Source: Lottia gigantea (taxonomy: Eukaryota > Mollusca > Gastropoda > Lottiidae). Taken from it: a stretch of DNA of 64,000 bases. Where the stretch lies: NCBI RefSeq assembly GCF_000327385.1, contig NW_008709614.1, positions 976,814 to 1,040,813 of the forward strand. Reading direction: 5' to 3'. The position numbers and the translations under genes are program-made. This document shows, in pieces, positions 57,301-64,000 of this stretch. Below the pieces are notes generated by a model that did not search any database, was not told the DNA's origin, and saw nothing but the letters and a program-made list of their open reading frames with translations. Each line of letters begins with the position of its first letter. Position 1 is the stretch's first letter.

Positions 57301-60300
57301 CTGAATAATATTGAATATGAGTTATTTCCCTTGTTCTTGAAAAAGTGTTCAATTTTTAGCTCGTGAATACTCTAAAAGGTAAATATTCAATCTTCAGCGC
57401 GGGACTGAATAATAAAACCAAGTTTTGTCAAACCCAGCAAGAATCATGCCTTTTAGTGTTTAAGAGCTAAATTTGAAAGCGTTTTCAAGAACAAGGGCAA
57501 TAACTCATACTAACTATTTTTCAATACTTCTGATTTTCAATAAGGTTCATCCTTAAGTGATTACGAACATTCACACCACACCAAGTTTCATCAAACTCCG
57601 TCCAGAATTGTGCCTTCTAGAGCTAAAAAATTTTTAAGAACAAGTGCAATAATTCATACTAAATATTTTTCGATTTTCAATGGTTTATCCTTATGTGATA
57701 ACAAACACTGATGCCGAGTTTCGTCAAAATCCGTCAAGAATTGTCCATTCTAGAGTGTTTACAAGCTAAAAAATTGAACGCATTTTCAAGAACAAGGGCA
57801 ATAACTCATACTAAATATTTTTCTATTCTTCTGATTTTCAATAGGGTTCATCCTTGGGTGATTACAAACGCTCACGCCAAGTTTCATTAAAATCCGTCAA
57901 GAATTGTTCCTTCTAGAGTGTTCACGAGCTAAAAATTGAACGAGTTTCCAAGAACAAGGGCAATAACTCATACTAAATATTTTTCGATTTTTCTGATAGG
58001 GTTCATCCTTGGGTGATTACGAACACTAATACCAAGTTTTGTCAAAATCCGTCAAGAATTGCGACTTGTAGAGTGTTTACGAGTAATTGTGGACGGACCG
58101 ACGGACGGACGGACATGGGTGACGGCAATATACGCCCCCATTTCATGTGGGCGTATAAAAAGAACTACCTACTTTGCAGTACCAAAGTCGCCCAATTTCA
58201 ACGTTAAGTCTTTAGAAACCATAACATTCTGGGGTGTTACATTTCGATGAAAAATGTTTCTCTCTTGAAGATGCTGTAAAATGAATCTATATTCTATATT
58301 AAAGATAATAAATAGGATTATTGCAATCACCAAGTTTCGTCAAAATCACATTTTCAAGAACAAGGGCAAAAAACATTTTCGATTTGTCTGATTTTCAATA
58401 GGATTGAAATTTCATCAAAATGGGAGAAACATTGTATTCTGTATGATATTTATCCATCATCCAAGTCTGTACTTGACCAAGACGGGCTTTAATTTAGATT
58501 GGAATCAGGGTAAATTTTGAACCTCACAAAACAATTCGGTATAAATTTTCGATCTTGTCAATGATGTTAATTTATAGTTATAGAGAGTAGTCGCATATAT
58601 CTAGACTAGACAGAAGATTTTCACAAAAAAATATCCAATTTTATTTGATTCACAGCTAGTTGTGATAAATTCTAGTTTTGGGTAATCATATAGGAAATAT
58701 TGGATCGCAAAAGAGGTCATTTTGACTCGCGCTTCTCGGAACCCCATTGCACCCACGGGGGTGAATTCTCAATTCGCGGGGGTGAAACTTGGAAAGACGG
58801 GGAATTGAAGGGGAATTCTACTCTAAAGGGGGGAATTCTAATTCGAGTGCACTTTCGTGGAGTGTGCATTTAACGTCTTGTACGAAATTAGCTTCCAGAT
58901 GAAGATCCTGTTCACCAAGTACATGAAGTACATACACAATTCTTCGCCTGTGTTCTTTAAGTTTCTTGAAATGCTGTCCATCCATCCGTCGTCTGTTCAC
59001 AATTGGCTTATGAACGCAATACGCCGCAGTTTTTATTCAATTTTTATCAAATTTGGTGGATAGGTTTATACTCACAAGATCTTGGACAAGTTTTGAGTTT
59101 CATTTAACACATATTGACGACAGCCCTTGATATACAGAAAATTGAATGGATAAGTGGGCGACGGCTTGTAGGTATTTTAGTAATTTTATGTTTTGAATTA
59201 AAGTGGGGAAATTGATAATAAAGGTTGAGAAGCCCTGTCGTGCCTTAACTAAATCAATTACTCCAAAACCGTTAATCCGGTTATTACAAAATTCGAACTT
59301 GGTCGAACTTCATGAAGATCAAATTAAAACTGAAGTCGACAAGAAATGTGGACGGAAAGACGGGAAAGAGGCAACGGTAATATACGTTCACATTTCAATG
59401 TGGGCGTATACAAATATTGTTACCTTTAAAGCAGAGGCTAGTTGACGAATCCATTCAATAAGTTGTGGTTCTGAAGGTGTCCCATTTCGTTTTACATATG
59501 TCCATAAGTCTAGGTTTTCGTAGTATTCTGTGACTATATATACATTGTCTGTAGTTTGCCAGGAATCGGAATATTGGATAACATTATCATGGGTTATGCT
59601 GGCCAAAATACAAATTTCTCTTAAAATATTCAGAACCTCTCGCTCATCTTTTTTGATATCTGCTAGATTTATTATTTTTAAAGCAAACTGAAAAAAGTAA
59701 ATCAGACGTAGCTTTGCATCATACTATGTAGTCTTTGGCAGTGTGAAAAAGGAAATGTTTTTATATATCCACAACTGCAAAATCAAACTCTTTTTCCATA
59801 ACAAACGTTCAATTAATTCTTACAAGTGACCTCTACTAATAGCATGATGCAGTTAAAATGAAATTCTTCATCTTTTCACGTACGAATTCTAATTTAAATT
59901 AGACTACAATTTCCTATCTTTTTTGTACTCTGGTGACTAAAATATATACCTCTTATTGTAGGCCTACCTATTCAAAAATAATGTAAAGAACTATTAATGA
60001 AAAAAAAAATCATTATTAACTACTAAAATATTTTTCCGACACAAATATTTTGATCCTTTATCTATATAGCATTGCTTATTGATAAAAAAGAAAAACTTTC
60101 AAAGTGAATTAAATTGACCATTAAATTGATGCACTAGTAAAAGGTCTCTTTACGCATTAATGTCCTTGGAATCATTGCTCTTAATTAGGAAAACAGGTGA
60201 CTATGACCTCGAAACCTTCCCTGTCAGCCAATCCACAAAAAGAGGATCTATAGGATTTAACATATAGAAATGGGATCGTAGAGATAGGGAACATACAAAT

Positions 60301-60529
60301 TCCAGGACCGAGTTTTTCTGGCTCTACACAAGCCGTCAACTTTCAAAACAGGCATCAGAGGCTCGAATTCAGGCAGATATTTCGGTCTGACTCATCACAT
60401 GCATTTTTTTTTATATAACTATTGATAGATTTTGGCATCTATAATGAATAAATTTGTAGTTTTGTCCATTACATATAATTGAATATTGTACCAGTTATTT
60501 CTTAAGGCCCCATTCAAACTTCTACCCGC

Positions 60530-60573
<44 letters not shown>

Positions 60574-60750
60574 TAAAAAATATGAATTCATTACGTCGTA
60601 ATTTAAAAATCTTACCTGTTGATTTTGATTTGAAGAAGAAACTCGGTACACTTTACCATATGAACCTTCACCAAGCTTATCATATATTTTATAAAATTCA
60701 GGTCGTTGTGGGCCTTTAGGTGGAAAAATTCTATTTGGAACACCATCCAT
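54376..60750 (-). CDS. NEK-like protein kinase homologue, predicted pseudokinase
   Basis: Seven minus-strand exons: 60616..60750, 59424..59687, 58173..58273, 56672..56765, 55825..55935, 54748..55180, 54376..54506; all joints have GT-AG and keep frame (422 residues). Kinase features: GEGSYGKV at 27-34, FALK with Lys49, a helix-C Glu near 69, catalytic loop HRNVTPQN at 142-149, DFG at 162-164, IGTPYYMSPE at 179-188, ADIWSMGC at 199-206 and ERPTVETIL. The catalytic Asp of HRD is Asn144 and the LKP Lys is Thr, so phosphotransfer should be lost or weak, while ATP binding residues remain. GTPYYMSPE is the NEK style. After the kinase domain comes a Ser/Lys-rich tail with a basic KIKERKEKRKVTNK stretch and an acidic end. 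The stop at 54376 overlaps a possible donor (CA|GTGAGT), so the C-terminus could extend further. Introns contain repeat copies. Confidence 0.8.
57158..58161 (+). mobile_element. ATACGCCC-ended dispersed repeat, uninterrupted copy in a kinase intron
   Basis: Head AGATAGCTTGCCAGGCAAGG then ATACGCCCAC; tail GGACGGACGGACAT, ATATACGCCCCCATTTCATG and GTGGGCGTATAAAAA. The core of about five diverged 180-bp units matches 10919..11730. It lies in intron 3, antisense to the kinase, and its tail stops about 10 bp from the exon 3 splice donor. Confidence 0.65.
58740..58850. repeat. GC-rich patch with repeated GGGGAATTC words
   Basis: Within kinase intron 2. Words GGGGGTGAATTCTC, GGGGGTGAAACTTGG, GGGGAATTGAAGGGG and GGGGGGAATTCTAATTCG follow each other, unlike the AT-rich surroundings. 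No function recognised. Confidence 0.5.
59020..59412 (+). mobile_element. ATACGCCC-type repeat, diverged tail copy in kinase intron 2
   Basis: Ends GTGGACGGAAAGACGGG, then ATATACGTTCACATTTCAA and TGTGGGCGTATACAAA. The interior keeps traces of the 150-bp core (CAAGATCTTGGACAAGTTTT). It stops about 12 bp from the exon 2 donor. Confidence 0.5.
60531..60567. repeat. AT dinucleotide microsatellite
   Basis: A run of about 17 TA repeats in kinase intron 1, roughly 50 bp from the exon 1 donor. Confidence 0.9.
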
Positions 60751-61856
60751 TTTCAGAATTAATCACCTCCTGGTCTTTTGTTGTCCTTTAACAAATAGTT
60801 GTTTATTCAATAGTAGGCCTAGTCGTTATTGAGTCAAGTCTGATCAAGTCTTTTGTTGGTTATTATAAGTTTACGGGTATTCCCCTTTTTAGTCCTTTAT
60901 TTAAGTGTTATTTATATGTTTTTAAGCTACTCTAGAATCGGAAAACTTATATAGATAGGACTGACAGTGAAAAGGTGCCGGTTTTTTAAACTTAACTCTC
61001 AATTTCAATCATCTTAACTTATATATAGTCCAAAACTATTGTCGATCTTTGAAAGATTATATTGAATGTTTACCGCTGGTGTGGGATCAAAACATCTGGA
61101 CAATTCAATACAGATTTTATGTGGAATCTCATCAACAGTAGTGATTTAAATCACTGATTATCCCCACCCCCCCATTCAACAGTCACTAATTCTGTACTTT
61201 GATAATTTACACTACAATTCCCAACAGGAATAATCACTAATGAGTAGGCATGATCTTGTGTCAAAGATTACTATTGATCATTTGTTCATTTGAATCTCTC
61301 ATAATTCACCTCAGTGCTGTTCACAGTGGTCGAATCTCCATCCTTTAAATACTAAAATACTAAATTGAATGAATTTTCATTGAAATAAACTAAGTTCAAG
61401 AATCGAGCTATTATATTAATATTCCTTGTCATGAGAATTTAAAAAATTAAAATAAATCTTGTTTGCTTAAGCGTTTTTATAAAGCTTATCAAAAGGCAGA
61501 CTGAAACTTATAAGATAGTGGACCACAGCCATATACGCCTACCACGGCATGCGGATGGTAAATATTCAAGATTTATGAAATCCACATTTTGAGGTAGACA
61601 AAATATTCAGTTCAGAATGAAGGACTAAATATGTTGGATGGATTTCTTATAGTAAAACAAAGCTTAATTTTATGAAGACTCATCTTAGAAAAAAAAACAA
61701 AGTAAATAAAAAATTAGTGAGTTTTGAATTTAAAACTCTTTGTTACAATACATGATTTACAAATTTAAATACCGGTAATATATTACATATGATATATATA
61801 TATAATCTCTTTATCATCACAGCCTTAAAATAGATTCAAACAATTCTTTTATCATT
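60751..61856. other. Intergenic / 5' flank of the kinase gene
   Basis: Holds the likely 5' UTR and promoter side of the kinase gene (minus strand) and the 3' flank side of the coiled-coil gene. AT-rich; an inverted AATATTACCGGTATTT-like word lies near 61770. Nothing else recognised. Confidence 0.4.
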
Positions 61857-62690
61857 TATGTCAGATGGTAACCATGCTACTATGTCAGATGATACATCCT
61901 TACACTAATGTCAGATATTGATTATGCTACATATTCACACTAATGTCATATTTTAACCATACTACATCCTTACACTAATGTCAGATGTTAACCATACTAC
62001 ATCGTACTGATTTGATCATGGTACATCTTCATACTAATGTCAGATGTTAACCATGCAACATCCTCAAACTAATGTCAGATGTTAACCATACTACATACTA
62101 CTGATTTGATCATTGTACATCTTCACACTAATGTCAGATGTTAACCATGCTACATCTTCCTACTAATGTCAGATGTTAACCATGCTACATCCTCACACTA
62201 ATGTCAGAATGATGTTAACCATACTACATCCTCACACTAATGTCAGAATGATGTTAACCATACTACATCCTCACACTAATGTCAGATGTTAACCATGCTA
62301 CATCCTCACACTAATGTCAGATGTTAACCATGCTACATCCTCACACTATCATCAGATGTTAACCATGCTACATCCTCACACTAATGTCAGAATGATGTTA
62401 ACCATACTACATCCTCACACTAATGTCAGATGTCACCATGCTACATCCTCACACTAATGTCAGATGTTAACCATGCTACATCCTCACACTATTGTCAGAT
62501 GTTAACCAGTCTACTAGTGTAAGATGTTAACCATGCTACATCCTCACACTAATGTCAGATGTTACCTTGCTTCATCTTTACACTTATTAATGTCAAATGT
62601 TAATCATGCTACAACTTTCACCAATGTTGGATGTTAGCAAGACACGATTCTTACACTATGCCAGATGCTTACCATGCTACATCTGTACGC
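61857..62690 (+). repeat. 35-bp minisatellite, about 20 units
   Basis: The consensus unit joins CTAATGTCAGATGTTAACCA to TGCTACATCCTCACA. Some units carry a 3-bp addition (CAGAATGATGTTAACC, 38 bp), and a few near the left end carry a longer variant with ACTGATTTGATCAT. Units drift at both edges and are cleaner in the middle (62150..62480). The array lies between the stop codon of the coiled-coil gene (62807) and the kinase start. Confidence 0.9.
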
Positions 62691-62806
62691 ACCACCAAGT
62701 AAAAACACTTAAAAAGCACCATCAGATAAATAATAAAATATATTATAGAAATCTTTATCATAGTCTATTTGATTTGACAGTTTCTTTTTTTCAACTCAAA
62801 ATTCTG

Positions 62807-64000
62807 TCATTTTTCATCATCAGCTTTCTCTGTAGTATCATGTTTGTTATTAATCAATGTACTATGAGCTATATCATGTAATTCCTCTAATTGTTGTTTT
62901 TGATTATCATCTAACTGATCCAATCGTTTCTTTAACATCTTTAAATCTTCTTGATGCTGTTGTTCCTGAAAAAATTCAATGTTTACGTGTAAATACATTT
63001 AAATTTTATGGCAAAATGAGACATGTAATAACATCTGGCTGACAAAGTGTAAAAGAACCAAAAGTGCATAAATTTTAATTTGATAAAAAAATGGGTAACA
63101 ATTTATTGAAATAATCATTTAATGGATAGATTGTGATATGTGAGACTCTGAAAAAATGTATTGATAATGATCTGTGTATATCCATATTGACGTAACTTTT
63201 ACTCTACTTTCACTTTTCATGTGCCAGCCTCTGATTATGGTTGTTGTAATTTTAACATCTTAAAAATTAATGTTATTTTTGCTTAGAATAATATTTTACG
63301 TGAACTTTGATATACCAATGAACTTGTGTCGACAGTAGTCATATTTCATCCCTTGATAAAAACAACAAACATTCAAAAAAGAAAAGAAAACTACTTACAA
63401 ATTCCCCTGATAAATTCAGTGTAGAATCTTGTATACGAGCCACAGCAAACGATTTCTCACCAATAGATACATGATCAATATTAGGTAGTAAAATAGCACG
63501 GAATTCTTGATGCCTTCTGTATAAATCTTTCCATTGTTTTTTTAATTTATTATGTACTTCAGGAGGCACACATTTTCTACAAAATAAACTCATCAAAGTA
63601 GTGTTTTAATTGAATAAGATCTATCATTTAAAACAGGCTTTGTCTACAGTTATTTCCCTTTGGCCTCTAATAAACAGTACAGAACCAGAATATGTCACAT
63701 TCAAAAAGTTATTTTCTATTCCTTTCCCCGCCATTTTGAATTCTGTTTACACTTACTTTCATTGAATGTCTGGTTGATTACTTCAATCGTGAACTTGCAG
63801 AGCTCCTTAATCGAGAGACCCCTAGGTAGATCAATAAGTTTCTAGGATTTTTGTATTCTGGTCAGAAGATAAGAAGATGAAAGTATTCTAATACTTACTG
63901 TAAAGCTTGTTTTTCAAGTTCTAACTCCTGATTTTTGGCTTCTAGTATCTGAACACTATCTTGTAAATTTTCTGTTGTTTTGTGACTTCTTTTCTTGTAC
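62807..64000 (-). CDS. Coiled-coil protein, C-terminal three exons (cut by window edge)
   Basis: Minus-strand exons 63899..64000 (enters from outside), 63399..63576 and 62807..62965, joined in frame by GT-AG introns (phases 2 and 0). The first encodes a heptad-like stretch (ILEAKNQELELEKQAL). The second is the distinctive part, KCVPPEVHNKLKKQWKDLYR then EFRAILLPNID and FAVARIQDSTLNLSG, which looks like a conserved globular or helical end domain. The third is again coiled coil (LKMLKKRLDQLDDNQKQQLE), ending in an acidic tail (TTEKADDEK). I do not recognise the family; a centrosomal or ciliary coiled-coil protein would fit, but that is a guess. It lies upstream of the kinase gene on the same strand. 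Confidence 0.75.

Noticed and set aside
61857-62690. CRISPR-like array
   Set aside because: Units adjoin directly without unique spacers, in animal DNA; this is a minisatellite.
1-64000. Bacterial or viral contamination
   Set aside because: Spliced host genes, LINE, SINE-like and LTR elements throughout, with Polintons integrated and flanked by a target duplication, show animal nuclear DNA.

Overview
The window reads as animal nuclear DNA, most likely from a mollusc: it is AT-rich, host genes are split by GT-AG introns, and dense and varied transposons fill the gaps. The mollusc placement is an inference from the overall look of the repeats (ATACGCCC-ended families, abundant Polintons, BEL/Pao, Crypton-like recombinases) together with laccase-like multicopper oxidases; no single feature proves it.

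Host genes. Two paralogous multicopper oxidase genes lie in the same orientation about 40 kb apart (4904..7389 and 46539..49078). Each has one very large coding exon carrying the signal peptide and all four copper motifs, plus a small last exon that adds a transmembrane helix and a short cytoplasmic tail, so both look like type I membrane-anchored oxidases. They share an identical 151-bp tract around the last copper motif, which points to gene conversion. At the right end, on the minus strand, lie a seven-exon NEK-like kinase gene whose catalytic Asp is Asn (a predicted pseudokinase, 54376..60750) and the last three exons of an unrecognised coiled-coil gene (62807..64000, running off the window).

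The 40 kb between the oxidase genes is a transposon graveyard. From left to right: a repeat with ATACGCCC ends that holds a second, 2.2-kb element rich in AGGTCA half-sites (8.7-11.75 kb); an old Polinton (A) that was hit by a LINE and then by a second Polinton (B, 16694..27742, with long inverted repeats and a 6-bp target duplication) inside its polymerase gene; a spliced Crypton-like tyrosine recombinase (29.5-31.0 kb); a patch of inverted 20-bp minisatellite arrays (31.0-33.5 kb); a young BEL/Pao element (33.75-39.7 kb); and a scrap of a third Polinton. 40.3-46.5 kb holds MITE-like repeats and possible DNA-transposon ends but no gene that I can support.

The right third holds more ATACGCCC-ended repeats with three different tandem cores, an 88-bp tandem repeat, a tRNA-like SINE head, a 35-bp minisatellite and the two minus-strand genes, whose introns contain further repeat copies. 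Two 50-N assembly gaps lie at 28018..28067 and 51856..51905.
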